DNA of 64,000 nt from Streptomyces venezuelae (GCF_008642355.1 NZ_CP029193.1:4178001-4242000); one strand, 5' to 3'; shown: positions 8,536 through 17,028, numbered from the stretch's first letter. Numbers and translations: made by a program. Notes: generated by a model not told the origin, from the letters alone.

Positions 8536-8952
8536 GTGAAGGCATCCTGGGCGAGCCGCAGCACGGCCCCCGCGATCACCCTGGTCGGCGCGGCGTTCCT
8601 CGCGGCCCTGACGGCGTACGCCCCCGCCCCCACGGCGCACGCGGCCGTCACCACGGTCGAGGAGACCGCGCGCGCCGGAAGCGCCGCAGGTGAGGGCCGC
8701 GAGCGGCCGGGAGGCATGCAGCCGCCCATCCTGGACCCGACACCCGTGCCGCACACCCCACCCCCGGTCGCCCCGCCCCCACGACAGCCGGTGCCGACCC
8801 CCGTCGCGCACCGGGACACCGCGTCCGACCCCACCGAACGCCCCCCGGTCGGCCCCGTGCTGCCCAACCTCCGCGTCCTCCCCCTCGGTGGTGGACTCGT
8901 CCTCATCGGGCTCGGACTCGGCTTCCTGGGCCTCCGGCTCCGCCGCGGCTGA
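8536..8952 (+). CDS. Secreted/anchored Pro-rich small protein
   Basis: 138 aa, function unknown. An N-terminal signal peptide (hydrophobic ITLVGAAFLAALTAYA, then APTAHA) is followed by ~70 residues rich in Pro and Thr, then a single C-terminal membrane helix (LGGGLVLIGLGLGFLGLRL) ending in a short Arg tail. This layout (signal peptide, flexible stalk, membrane anchor) suggests an envelope protein displayed outside the membrane. There is no LPXTG motif. GTG 8536 is the only start giving a complete signal peptide. It precedes bpa on the same strand with a ~90-bp gap. Confidence 0.65.
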   Translation: MKASWASRSTAPAITLVGAAFLAALTAYAPAPTAHAAVTTVEETARAGSAAGEGRERPGGMQPPILDPTPVPHTPPPVAPPPRQPVPTPVAHRDTASDPTERPPVGPVLPNLRVLPLGGGLVLIGLGLGFLGLRLRRG

Positions 8953-9045
8953 GAGACAGCTCGCTGAAGGCCGGCCCTGAGGGTGGATCAGCTGCGTGAG
9001 GGGGCACCACCGATGTGTGACGTACGGGTGCGAGAGAATGGCGGC

Positions 9046-9591
9046 ATGGAGATGCCGAGGAACGAACGGTCGCCGGAGAGCCCCCAGGTCCTGGTCGTGG
9101 GCCAGGACGGAATGGCACTCGGTGGCGGCGGAGACGACGAATCCCGCGAGGTCCCGGTGACGGAGATGGTCGAACAGCCGGCCAAGGTGATGCGCATCGG
9201 CAGCATGATCAAGCAGCTGCTCGAAGAAGTGCGGGCGGCTCCTCTCGACGAGGCGAGCCGGGTCCGTCTGAAGGAGATCCACGCCAGCTCGGTCAAGGAG
9301 CTCGAGGACGGCCTCGCCCCCGAGCTGGTCGAGGAGCTGGAGCGGCTCTCCCTGCCCTTCACCGAGGAGGCGACGCCGAGCGACGCGGAGCTGCGGATCG
9401 CGCAGGCCCAGCTGGTCGGCTGGCTCGAAGGCCTCTTCCACGGGATCCAGACGACGCTGTTCGCGCAGCAGATGGCGGCGCGGGCCCAGCTGGAGTCCAT
9501 GCGGCGGGCGCTGCCGCCGGGTGTCGGCGGCGGTGAGGACGAGGACGAGAGCGGCGGCATCGCGGGCCGCACGGGCGGCCCTTACTTGTAG
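9046..9591 (+). CDS. bpa: Bacterial proteasome activator Bpa/PafE (DUF2587)
   Basis: 181 aa. Matches the ring-forming ATP-independent activator of the actinobacterial 20S proteasome: conserved core VMRIGSMIKQLLEEVR, LKEIHASSVKELEDGL, and LVGWLEGLFHGIQTTLFAQQM, followed by an acidic linker and the C-terminal tail GGPYL. The penultimate-tyrosine tail (GxYL) is the motif that docks into 20S alpha-ring pockets; mycobacterial PafE ends GQYL. ATG 9046 gives the usual length (~175 aa); an upstream in-frame start at 8983 would add 21 unconserved residues. The gene is convergent with the kinase gene at 9694, separated by a strong hairpin. Confidence 0.88.
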   Translation: MEMPRNERSPESPQVLVVGQDGMALGGGGDDESREVPVTEMVEQPAKVMRIGSMIKQLLEEVRAAPLDEASRVRLKEIHASSVKELEDGLAPELVEELERLSLPFTEEATPSDAELRIAQAQLVGWLEGLFHGIQTTLFAQQMAARAQLESMRRALPPGVGGGEDEDESGGIAGRTGGPYL

Positions 9592-9625
9592 ACCCGTAGA
9601 CCCGTAGACCCGTATATCCGGACAG

Positions 9626-9670
9626 CGCGGAGGGGCTCGGTACGCACACCGCGTACCGAGCCCCTCCGCG
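9626..9670. terminator. Bidirectional intrinsic terminator, 20-bp perfect stem
   Basis: Arms 9626-9645 and 9651-9670 pair perfectly around a 5-base loop (ACACC), between the convergent bpa and kinase genes. Just before it, GACCCGTA is repeated three times in tandem at 9591-9614, starting at the last base of the bpa stop codon. No U-tract, as is usual in Streptomyces. Confidence 0.85.
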
Positions 9671-9693
9671 TGAGAAGGCCTGCGAAGCCGGGA

Positions 9694-11334
9694 CTAGGCC
9701 GGGTTGCCCGTGGACACGTCGAACTGGATCTCCAGGTTCTTCGGGTCGACCTCCGTGCCTTCCTTCGGGGTCTGCCGCATGACCGTGTCCTCGCCGTACG
9801 CGTTCTCGTTGACCTTGCGCTTGTCGTGCTGCCAGCCGGCCGCCTGCAGGCAGGACAGGACCGACCTCCAGTCCTTGAACGTGAAGTCCGGGACCTTGAT
9901 CTTCTCTTCGTCGTTGTAACCGACATCGGGCTCGGTGCACTTCTCGGTCTCGATCACCTGGGCCCGGTCGGGCCCCTTGTGACCGGCGACCGGCTGCGTC
10001 GACTTGTCGCCGCCGGCTTCCTTGCCGTCGTCACCGCCGCTGAGCGACAGAGCGGTGATCAGGCCGCCGATGGCGAGGAGCGCGACGACGATCGAGCCGA
10101 CGATCACCGGCATGTTCCGCTTGCCGCCGCCCGCGCCGCCGGAACCGGACGGCGAGGCCGTCGTGGCGGGCTGCGGCGAGAGGTTGTACGGCGGCGGGGT
10201 GTGCGCGCCCTGCTGCTGCGGGGCGTAGGCGTTGACGGGCGGCGGGGTCTGGTAACCGCTCTGCTGCGGGTAGCCGTAGCCCGGCGTCGGCGCGGGGGAC
10301 GGGGTCGCGGGGCCGTAGGAACCCGGCTGGTACGGCGTCTGGACGGCGCCGCTCTGGGGCATCGACGTGTCGACCGGCGGGAAGACCGCCGAGCCGACGC
10401 CCGCGCCGCTCGCCGTCGGTGCGCCCGGCACGATGCTGGGGGCCGCCGCCTGGAAGGACTGGGCGACGCGCAGGCACTCGTCGCGCATGGCCTCGGCGGT
10501 CGGGAAGCGCTCGTTCGGGTTCTTCTTCAGCGCGCGGGCGACGATCGCGTCCACGGCCGGCGGCAGGGAGCGGTTGATCGAGGAGGGCGCGACGGGCTCC
10601 TCCTGGACGTGCGCGTACGCGATGGCGAGCGGCGAGTCCGCCTCGAAGGGCAGCCGCCCGGTGACCAGCTGGAAGAGCATGATGCCGACCGAGTAGAGGT
10701 CGGAGCGCGCGTCGACGCCGCGGCCCAGGGCCTGCTCGGGCGAGAGGTACTGCGGGGTGCCGACGACCATGCCGGTCTGCGTCATGGAGGTGACGCCGGA
10801 CTGCATCGCGCGGGCGATGCCGAAGTCCATGACCTTGACGACGTTGCGCTTGGTCATCATGACGTTGCCGGGCTTGATGTCGCGGTGGACCAGGCCCATC
10901 TCGTGGCTGATCTCCAGCGCCGCCAGGACATCCGCGGTGATCTTCAGCGCCTGGTCGCTCGGCATCGCGCCGAACTGGGCGACGGACGCGTCGAGCACGG
11001 AGCCGAGCGGCTTGCCCTCGACGTACTCCATGACGATGTACGGCATCGTCGTGCCGTCCAGATCGTCCTCGCCGGTGTCGAAGACCGACACGATGTTCGT
11101 GTGCGTGAGCTTCGCCACCGACTGGGCCTCGCGGCGGAAGCGCTCGCGGAACGACTGTTCGCGACCGAGTTCGGTGTGAAGTGTCTTGATTGCGACTTGG
11201 CGGTCGAGGACGGTGTCGTACGCGAGATGCACCGACGCCATGCCGCCCTCGCCGAGCAGATCGCGCAGTTGGTAGCGGCCACCGGCCAGCGAACGCCCCG
11301 CGTACCGCCCCTGTGCGCCGTCCTGGCTGCTCAT
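9694..11334 (-). CDS. Membrane Ser/Thr protein kinase with PASTA-like ectodomain
   Basis: 546-aa Hanks-type kinase. Kinase domain ~21-290: Gly loop GEGGMAS, catalytic Lys K50 (VAIKTL), HRDIKPGN with D152, DFG at 170-172, and a Thr-rich activation loop (TSMTQTGMVVGTPQYLSPE). Residues 300-405 are a Pro/Gln/Tyr-rich juxtamembrane linker, one TM helix spans ~408-431, and a ~110-residue extracellular part has a single PASTA-like unit (IKVPDFTFKDWRSVLSCLQAAGW...). Likely senses cell-wall material or another outside signal. ATG 11334 is preceded by a GGGGGAC ribosome site. Divergent from the kinase at 11640, so the two may share control. Confidence 0.88.
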   Translation of the reverse strand: MSSQDGAQGRYAGRSLAGGRYQLRDLLGEGGMASVHLAYDTVLDRQVAIKTLHTELGREQSFRERFRREAQSVAKLTHTNIVSVFDTGEDDLDGTTMPYIVMEYVEGKPLGSVLDASVAQFGAMPSDQALKITADVLAALEISHEMGLVHRDIKPGNVMMTKRNVVKVMDFGIARAMQSGVTSMTQTGMVVGTPQYLSPEQALGRGVDARSDLYSVGIMLFQLVTGRLPFEADSPLAIAYAHVQEEPVAPSSINRSLPPAVDAIVARALKKNPNERFPTAEAMRDECLRVAQSFQAAAPSIVPGAPTASGAGVGSAVFPPVDTSMPQSGAVQTPYQPGSYGPATPSPAPTPGYGYPQQSGYQTPPPVNAYAPQQQGAHTPPPYNLSPQPATTASPSGSGGAGGGKRNMPVIVGSIVVALLAIGGLITALSLSGGDDGKEAGGDKSTQPVAGHKGPDRAQVIETEKCTEPDVGYNDEEKIKVPDFTFKDWRSVLSCLQAAGWQHDKRKVNENAYGEDTVMRQTPKEGTEVDPKNLEIQFDVSTGNPA

Positions 11335-11524
11335 CTCGTGCGTCCCCCATCGGCGCGGCTGCCGGACGGCTCCGCGGCTGCTGATCGATTACCGCTATTC
11401 CAGGCCAAGTCTGCCCCAGGACGATGACGCGTCAAGCTCGGTGCCCGTTCCGTGACCGTACGCGCAAGAAGCGTCTCGGAAGCGTTACAAGTTTGCGCAT
11501 GGGACCCCCGGGCGGCTTTGATGT

Positions 11525-11543
11525 CCGGTCCACCTCGGACCGG
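11525..11543. promoter_or_regulatory. Inverted repeat in the kinase-kinase divergent spacer
   Basis: CCGGTCC-ACCTC-GGACCGG, perfect 7-bp arms, lies in the 305-bp gap (11335-11639) between the two divergent kinase genes. A -10-like TAGCGT is at 11562-11567 reading toward the + strand kinase. I could not assign a convincing -35. The rest of the gap shows no coding sequence. Confidence 0.3.
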
Positions 11544-11639
11544 CGGGGGGCGCGAAGGCTGTAGCGTGGCCGACTGAGTACCCGGTATCTCCACGTACTC
11601 GGCACCAAGTACCACGACCAGAAACGACGGCGAGGACTG

Positions 11640-13208
11640 ATGGCACAGACGCAGCGCGCTCAGGGCCCGTCCGACCCCGAGGCGTCTGGCGGCGGTATGT
11701 CAGACGCGCCTGAATTGTGGGGGAACGGCGGGCTCGTCGGCGACGGCCGGTACCGGCTGACCCACAGACTCGGCCGGGGCGGCATGGCCGAGGTCTTCGC
11801 GGCCGAGGACGTGCGTCTCGGCCGTACGGTCGCGGTCAAGCTGCTCCGCTCCGATCTCGCGGAGGACCCGGTCTCGAAGGCGCGTTTCACGCGTGAGGCG
11901 CAGTCCGTGGCCGGTCTCAACCACCACGCCGTGGTCGCGGTGTACGACTCCGGTGAAGACGTCGTCGGGCCGAATGTCGTCCCGTACATCGTCATGGAGA
12001 TCGTCGAGGGCCGGACGATCCGCGATCTGCTGCTCAACGCGGAGGCGCCGGGTCCGGAGCAGGCGCTCATCATCGTGTCGGGCGTCCTGGAGGCCCTGGC
12101 CTATTCGCACCAGCACGGCATCGTGCACCGCGACATCAAGCCCGCGAACGTGATCATCACCCACACCGGCGCGGTGAAGGTGATGGACTTCGGCATCGCC
12201 CGCGCCCTGCACGGCGCGCAGTCGACGATGACGCAGACCGGCATGGTCATGGGCACGCCCCAGTACCTGTCGCCGGAGCAGGCGCTCGGCAAGGCCGTTG
12301 ACCACCGCTCCGACCTGTACGCGACGGGCTGTCTCCTCTACGAGCTGCTCGCGCTGCGGCCCCCGTTCACCGGTGAGACGCCGCTCTCCGTCGTCTACCA
12401 GCACGTCCAGGACCAGGCCGTGCCGCCGTCCGAGGTCTCGGACGCGGCGCCGCCGGAGCTGGACGGGCTCGTCATGCGCTCCCTCGCGAAGGACCCGGAC
12501 GACCGGTTCCAGACCGCCGAGGAGATGCGCGGCCTGGTCCAGTACGGGCTGCAGATGCTGGCCGAGCAGGGCAGTCACACGGGGACCTGGAACACCGGCC
12601 CCGTGGCGATGCACGAGGGGGGCGGCACCCCGGCGATGGGCGTCGCGGGCACCACGGCGATGGCGCACCCGGACTCCGGTACCGCGCAGATCCCGAGCCC
12701 GATGCTGCGTCCCCCGGGCGACGACGGCGGCTTCGACGGCGGGCACCGCGGCGGCACGGGCGGACGCCGCGGCAGGCTGTGGATCGTCGCCGTGCTCGCG
12801 ATCATCGCCATCGCGGTGGGTGTGGCGTTCGCGCTGAACGCGAGCGACAAGAAGGACAAGAAGGACCCGCCGAAGACTCCCGCGACGAAGCAGTCGCAGT
12901 CGAAGGAGCCGAGCAAGAGCGCGGACGACGAGACGCAGGACGAGACGTCGGACCCGGACACGGGCACGGGCGGCGAGACGGACTACACCGAGCCGACGAA
13001 CCGGCCGACGAACCCGACGTATCCGACGACGCGTCCGTCGACGCCGACGGGGGACCCCTCGACGCCGACGGGGGACCCGAGCACCCCCACCCAGGACCCG
13101 ACCAAGCCGACTCAGGACCCGACCGAGCCCTCGGACCCGCCGACCGATCCCGGTGGCGACGACGAGGGTGCGGGCAACGGTGGCGGCGGCGAGGGCGAAG
13201 GGGCCTGA
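11640..13208 (+). CDS. Membrane Ser/Thr protein kinase with Thr/Pro-rich ectodomain
   Basis: 522-aa Hanks-type kinase. Kinase domain ~37-310: GRGGMAEVF loop, K67 (VAVKLL), HRDIKPAN with D165, DFG at 183-185, and activation loop STMTQTGMVMGTPQYL nearly identical to the neighbouring kinase, indicating an old duplication. One TM helix at ~378-397 is followed by a Lys/Asp-rich then Thr/Pro repeat region (units like STPTGDP and TQDPTKPTQDP) outside the membrane; no PASTA domain. It probably acts on cell-envelope processes, but substrates cannot be read from sequence. ATG 11640 has GCGAGGA close upstream; ATG 11697 is an alternative. Convergent with the PPOX gene, 21-bp gap. Confidence 0.87.
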   Translation: MAQTQRAQGPSDPEASGGGMSDAPELWGNGGLVGDGRYRLTHRLGRGGMAEVFAAEDVRLGRTVAVKLLRSDLAEDPVSKARFTREAQSVAGLNHHAVVAVYDSGEDVVGPNVVPYIVMEIVEGRTIRDLLLNAEAPGPEQALIIVSGVLEALAYSHQHGIVHRDIKPANVIITHTGAVKVMDFGIARALHGAQSTMTQTGMVMGTPQYLSPEQALGKAVDHRSDLYATGCLLYELLALRPPFTGETPLSVVYQHVQDQAVPPSEVSDAAPPELDGLVMRSLAKDPDDRFQTAEEMRGLVQYGLQMLAEQGSHTGTWNTGPVAMHEGGGTPAMGVAGTTAMAHPDSGTAQIPSPMLRPPGDDGGFDGGHRGGTGGRRGRLWIVAVLAIIAIAVGVAFALNASDKKDKKDPPKTPATKQSQSKEPSKSADDETQDETSDPDTGTGGETDYTEPTNRPTNPTYPTTRPSTPTGDPSTPTGDPSTPTQDPTKPTQDPTEPSDPPTDPGGDDEGAGNGGGGEGEGA

Positions 13209-13229
13209 GCCGGACCGGCGCCTGGCGGC

Positions 13230-13652
13230 CTACAGGATGTGCTGCAGCTGGCGGTCGTGGCCGGTGTGCAGCGTGTGGACCGTGGTGAACTGCGGCTCTA
13301 TCCGCAGGTAGACCGGGTCGAAGAGCTCGCCGTCCACGTAGTGCGGGGTGGACCCGAAGAGTTCGAGCTCCGCGTTGGTCGGCTCGACCCGGTCGCAGAC
13401 GCCGACGAGCTGGACGGTCCACTGGACGTCCTTCGCGCTCGCCACGTTGAGGTTGTCCGCGCCGTACGCGACGACGCTGCCGACGCAGGCCTGGTGGTAG
13501 CCGTATCCCTTGTGCATGCGGAGCAGGATCTTCCCGTCCACGACGATGTGCCGGGCCGCGGCGAGGAAGGGCAGCGCGCGCATGCTGGTCGCCACCCGGC
13601 CGTAGTCGGTGCGGCGGAGCAGTTCGAAGGCGAGCCGGTCGTCGGTGGGCAT
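13230..13652 (-). CDS. PPOX-fold (pyridoxamine 5'-phosphate oxidase-like) flavoprotein
   Basis: 140 aa; split-barrel flavin-binding family, FMN or F420 type not decidable by eye. Seen: RTDYGRVATSMRALPFLAAARHIVVDGKILLRMHKG, the usual start of PPOX-class proteins with the barrel strands, then VVAYGADNLN and WTVQLVGVCDRVEP. Such proteins are common members of DosR/DevR regulons. ATG 13652 is chosen because AAGGTGG sits immediately upstream; ATG 13670 would add 6 residues without a ribosome site. Lies 114 bp downstream of a DevR-like response regulator on the same strand, with a DosR-box-like site in that gap. Confidence 0.75.
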   Translation of the reverse strand: MPTDDRLAFELLRRTDYGRVATSMRALPFLAAARHIVVDGKILLRMHKGYGYHQACVGSVVAYGADNLNVASAKDVQWTVQLVGVCDRVEPTNAELELFGSTPHYVDGELFDPVYLRIEPQFTTVHTLHTGHDRQLQHIL

Positions 13653-13712
13653 GCACCCACCTTGGTTCATCGACAGGGCGTCGGAAAAGGGGATCCCGCC
13701 CCCATCAACGAA

Positions 13713-13725
13713 GGACGTAAGTCCC
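13713..13725. promoter_or_regulatory. DosR/DevR-box-like palindrome upstream of PPOX gene
   Basis: On the minus strand this reads GGGACTTACGTCC, matching the core of the mycobacterial DosR box (GGGACTwwwGTCC). It lies 60 bases before the PPOX ATG at 13652, nearly the same spacing as the twin site at 3470-3482 before mobA (59 bases). The adjacent gene encodes a DevR-like regulator. Confidence 0.6.
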
Positions 13726-13766
13726 TGAACCGGCGGGTTCGCCTGTCCGTCGCGCCCGGGGGCGCG

Positions 13767-14447
13767 TCAGTGCTGCTTCTCCGCCTGCATGCGCGCCACG
13801 TACGCCGCGGCCTGGGAGCGCCGCTCCATGCCCAGCTTGGACAGCAGGCTGGAGACGTAGTTCTTGATCGTCTTCTCGGCGAGGTGCAGCCGCTCACCGA
13901 TCACGCGGTTGGTCAGGCCCTCGCCGATCAGGTCGAGGATCTTCCGCTCCTGATCGGTGAGGTTGGCGAGACGGTCGTCGCCCTTGGCGTTGTTGCCGTC
14001 ACGCAGCCGCTCCAGGACCCGGGCGGTCGCGACGGGGTCGAGCAGGGACTTTCCCGCGGCCACGTCGCGCACGGCGGTGAGGAGCTCATTGCCGCGGATG
14101 GCCTTGAGGACATATCCCGAGGCACCGGCCATGATCGCGTCGAAAAGGGCCTCGTCGTCGGCGAACGAGGTGAGCATCAGGCATTTGATGTCCTCGTTCT
14201 GCGAACGGATCTCGCGGCACACCTCGACACCGCTGCCGTCCGGCAGGCGCACGTCGAGAACCGCCACGTCGGGGCGGGTCGCCGGGATCCTGACCAGGGC
14301 GTCCGCCGCGGTGCCGGCCTCGCCGACCACTTCGATGTCGGCCTCGACGGACAGCAGCTCATGGACTCCCCGCCGGACCACTTCATGGTCGTCGAGGAGA
14401 AAAACCGTAATTTTTCCATCTTCGCGCACGGAGCCAGTCTCACACAC
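13767..14447 (-). CDS. NarL/FixJ response regulator, DevR/DosR-like, orphan
   Basis: 226 aa. Receiver domain ~12-130: acidic pair D19-D20, phosphoacceptor D65 ([13 protein letters not shown]), T93 (MLTSF) and K115. LuxR-type helix-turn-helix at ~160-225: [20 protein letters not shown], then [20 protein letters not shown], a close resemblance to DevR/DosR, including the EKT.KNYVS recognition region. No histidine kinase lies beside it, so the partner is elsewhere. GTG 14447 has AAAGAGA upstream. DosR-type boxes upstream of the PPOX gene and of mobA are plausible targets (inference). Confidence 0.88.
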   Translation of the reverse strand: MCETGSVREDGKITVFLLDDHEVVRRGVHELLSVEADIEVVGEAGTAADALVRIPATRPDVAVLDVRLPDGSGVEVCREIRSQNEDIKCLMLTSFADDEALFDAIMAGASGYVLKAIRGNELLTAVRDVAAGKSLLDPVATARVLERLRDGNNAKGDDRLANLTDQERKILDLIGEGLTNRVIGERLHLAEKTIKNYVSSLLSKLGMERRSQAAAYVARMQAEKQH

Positions 14448-14585
14448 GATCTCTTTGCGTGCCTGTGCGGAACCCTTCGGAACCCTTCCCGTCCCCGGGG
14501 TGGCCGGGATAACGTGCCGGTGTTCCGGCCCCCTGCCAGGCTGTGATCAGTGCTGTGACCAGGAAGTGTTCCCGGTTTTCTCGGG

Positions 14586-14605
14586 ATACTCGGAAATCCG
14601 AGTAT
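14586..14605. promoter_or_regulatory. Palindrome 1 upstream of the second bkd operon
   Basis: ATACTCGGA-AA-TCCGAGTAT, perfect 9-bp arms with a 2-bp centre. It shares the pattern ACTYGGAAATCCRAG with a second palindrome centred 37 bp downstream. Lies in the 387-bp divergent gap between the response-regulator gene and bkdA2; likely an operator pair for a dimeric regulator (inference). Confidence 0.6.
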
Positions 14606-14625
14606 GTCGACTGACTGACCGTTTA

Positions 14626-14639
14626 CTTGGAAATCCAAG
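14626..14639. promoter_or_regulatory. Palindrome 2 upstream of the second bkd operon
   Basis: CTTGGA-AA-TCCAAG, the second and related palindrome (see 14586-14605). It is about 195 bp before the bkdA2 GTG. From 14640 to 14834 I see only the GGAGGAG ribosome site at 14823-14829 and no other clear element. Confidence 0.55.
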
Positions 14640-14834
14640 CAAATTCGCAGGTCAGATGGGGTTTCACAGAAATGGGACGCACTGGGTAACGTGCTTTGTG
14701 CAGGGCGCTCGCCGGGGCACCTGTCACGCCTGTTCCCGGCTGAGTCGCACCCACCCCGTGCGCGGGCACGGACCAGGCGAGCCGTACTGGTTTTCCCGGT
14801 AACCCCCGGGGGCCGGACCGACGGAGGAGCACAC

Positions 14835-16034
14835 GTGACCGTGGAGAGCACCGCCGCGCGCAAACCGCGCCGCAGCAGTACCGGCGGCGGCAAGCGCGCA
14901 AGCGCCAAGAAGCCCGCGCCGCAGAAAAGCACCGAGCCCGAGCTCGTCCAGCTGCTCGACCCCGAGGGCAAGCGGGTCAAGGACGCGAGGAACGCGGTGT
15001 ACGACGCGTACGTCGCCGACATCACCGCGGAAGAGCTGCGCGGTCTCTACCGCGACATGGTCCTCACCCGCCGCTTCGACGCCGAGGCCACCGCACTGCA
15101 GCGCCAGGGCGAGCTGGGCCTGTGGGCCTCGCTGCTCGGCCAGGAGGCCGCCCAGATCGGTTCGGGCCGCGCCACCCGCGACGACGACTACGTCTTCCCC
15201 ACCTACCGGGAGCACGGCGTCGCCTGGTGCCGCGGCGTCGACCCGACGAACCTGCTCGGCATGTTCCGCGGCGTGAACAACGGCGGCTGGGACCCGAACA
15301 GCAACAACTTCCACCTGTACACGATCGTCATCGGCTCGCAGACCCTGCACGCCACCGGCTACGCGATGGGCGTGGCCAAGGACGGTGCGGACTCGGCGGT
15401 GATCGCGTACTTCGGCGACGGCGCCTCCAGCCAGGGCGACGTGGCGGAATCGTTCACCTTCTCCGCGGTCTACAACGCGCCCGTCGTGTTCTTCTGCCAG
15501 AACAACCAGTGGGCCATCTCCGAGCCCACCGAGAAGCAGACCCGGGTGCCGCTGTACCAGCGCGCGCAGGGTTTCGGCTTCCCCGGCGTACGGGTCGACG
15601 GCAACGACGTCCTGGCCTGTCTCGCGGTCACCAAGTGGGCGCTGGAGCGCGCCCGCAACGGCGAGGGCCCGGCGCTGATCGAGGCGTTCACGTACCGCAT
15701 GGGCGCGCACACGACCTCCGACGACCCGACCAAGTACCGCAACGACGACGAGCGGGTGGCCTGGGAGGCCAAGGACCCGATCCTGCGGCTCCGGGCGTAC
15801 CTGGAGTCCGAAGGTCACGCGGATGAGGGATTTTTCGCGGAACTCGACGACGAGAGCGAAGCGTTGGGCAAGCGAGTGCGAGAGGTGGTGCGGGCGATGC
15901 CGGATCCGGATCTGATGGCGATCTTCGAGAACGTCTATGCCGACGGGCATGCCCTCGTGGACGAGGAGCGCGCCCAGTTCGCCGCCTACCAGGCGTCGTT
16001 CGCGGACGCCCCCGCGGCAGGGGAGGTCAAGTAA
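14835..16034 (+). CDS. bkdA2: 2-oxo acid dehydrogenase E1 alpha, second set
   Basis: 399 aa. First ~35 residues are a basic Ser/Lys/Ala-rich leader (RKPRRSSTGGGKRASAKK), then the E1 alpha fold: LRGLYRDMVLTRRFD, ThDP site GDGASSQGD to QNNQWAIS, and the YRMGAHTTSDDPTKYR block with phosphorylation-loop-like spacing. Likely substrate: branched-chain keto acids. GTG 14835 has GGAGGAG six bases upstream; earlier in-frame codons have no ribosome site. First gene of a complete E1 alpha-E1 beta-E2 operon; a two-base gap plus CC separates it from E1 beta. Possible control by the twin palindromes upstream. Confidence 0.9.
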   Translation: MTVESTAARKPRRSSTGGGKRASAKKPAPQKSTEPELVQLLDPEGKRVKDARNAVYDAYVADITAEELRGLYRDMVLTRRFDAEATALQRQGELGLWASLLGQEAAQIGSGRATRDDDYVFPTYREHGVAWCRGVDPTNLLGMFRGVNNGGWDPNSNNFHLYTIVIGSQTLHATGYAMGVAKDGADSAVIAYFGDGASSQGDVAESFTFSAVYNAPVVFFCQNNQWAISEPTEKQTRVPLYQRAQGFGFPGVRVDGNDVLACLAVTKWALERARNGEGPALIEAFTYRMGAHTTSDDPTKYRNDDERVAWEAKDPILRLRAYLESEGHADEGFFAELDDESEALGKRVREVVRAMPDPDLMAIFENVYADGHALVDEERAQFAAYQASFADAPAAGEVK

Positions 16035-16036
16035 CC

Positions 16037-17017
16037 ATGGCTGTCCAGAAACTTCCCATCGCCAAGGCGATCAACGAATCCCTGCGCACCGCGCTGGAGA
16101 ACGACCCCAAGGTCCTCATCATGGGTGAGGACGTCGGCAAGCTCGGCGGCGTCTTCCGGGTGACCGACGGACTGCAGAAAGACTTCGGCGAGGAGCGGGT
16201 CATCGACACCCCGCTCGCCGAGTCCGGCATCGTCGGCACGGCCATCGGCCTCGCCCTGCGGGGGTACCGCCCCGTGGTGGAGATCCAGTTCGACGGTTTC
16301 GTCTTCCCGGCGTACGACCAGATCGTCACGCAGCTCGCGAAGATGCACGCCCGTGCGCTCGGCAAGATCAAGATGCCCGTCGTCATCCGCATTCCGTACG
16401 GCGGCGGCATCGGCGCGGTGGAGCACCACAGCGAGTCCCCCGAGACGCTCTTCGCGCACGTCGCGGGCCTCAAGGTGGTCTCTCCTTCGAACTCGGCGGA
16501 CGCCTACTGGATGATGCAGCAGGCCATCCAGAGCGACGACCCGGTGATCTTCTTCGAGCCGAAGCGGCGCTACTGGGACAAGGGCGAGGTCGACAAGGAA
16601 GCGATCCCCGGCCCCCTGCACAAGGCCACCGTCGCCCGCGAGGGCACCGACCTCACGCTCGCGGCGTACGGCCCGATGGTGAAGGTCTGTCTGGAGGCGG
16701 CCGCGGCCGCCGCGGAAGAGGGCAAGTCCCTGGAGGTCGTCGACCTGCGCTCGATGTCGCCGGTCGACTTCGACTCCGTGCAGGCGTCCGTCGAGAAGAC
16801 GCGGCGGCTCGTCGTCGTCCACGAGGCCCCGGTCTTCCTGGGCACGGGCGCGGAGATCGCGGCGCGCATCACCGAGCGGTGTTTCTACCACCTGGAGGCG
16901 CCCGTGCTGCGGGTCGGCGGCTATCACGCCCCGTACCCGCCGGCGCGCCTCGAGGAGGAGTACCTGCCGGGCCTCGACCGGGTGCTCGACGCCGTCGACC
17001 GCTCGCTGGCGTACTGA
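16037..17017 (+). CDS. bkdB2: 2-oxo acid dehydrogenase E1 beta, second set
   Basis: 326-aa partner of the preceding E1 alpha. Family blocks: GEDVGKLGGVFRVTDGL, DTPLAESGIVGTAIGLAL, IPYGGGIGAVEHHSES and FEPKRRYWD, with the C-terminal transketolase half ending PYPPARLEEEYLPG. The set is clearly paralogous to the E1 beta at 871-1887 (about half the residues agree by eye), so the two operons arose by an old duplication and have diverged rather than being a recent copy. Eleven bases separate it from the E2 gene. Confidence 0.9.
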   Translation: MAVQKLPIAKAINESLRTALENDPKVLIMGEDVGKLGGVFRVTDGLQKDFGEERVIDTPLAESGIVGTAIGLALRGYRPVVEIQFDGFVFPAYDQIVTQLAKMHARALGKIKMPVVIRIPYGGGIGAVEHHSESPETLFAHVAGLKVVSPSNSADAYWMMQQAIQSDDPVIFFEPKRRYWDKGEVDKEAIPGPLHKATVAREGTDLTLAAYGPMVKVCLEAAAAAAEEGKSLEVVDLRSMSPVDFDSVQASVEKTRRLVVVHEAPVFLGTGAEIAARITERCFYHLEAPVLRVGGYHAPYPPARLEEEYLPGLDRVLDAVDRSLAY

Positions 17018-17028
17018 GGGAGAGGGTC

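Noticed and set aside
9591..9614. GACCCGTA triplicate as a regulatory array
   Set aside because: It begins at the last base of the bpa stop codon and leads into the terminator; most likely slippage repeat without function.
14661..14675. Second parS-like word GTTTCACAGAAAT
   Set aside because: Right half does not match the palindrome; not a parS site.
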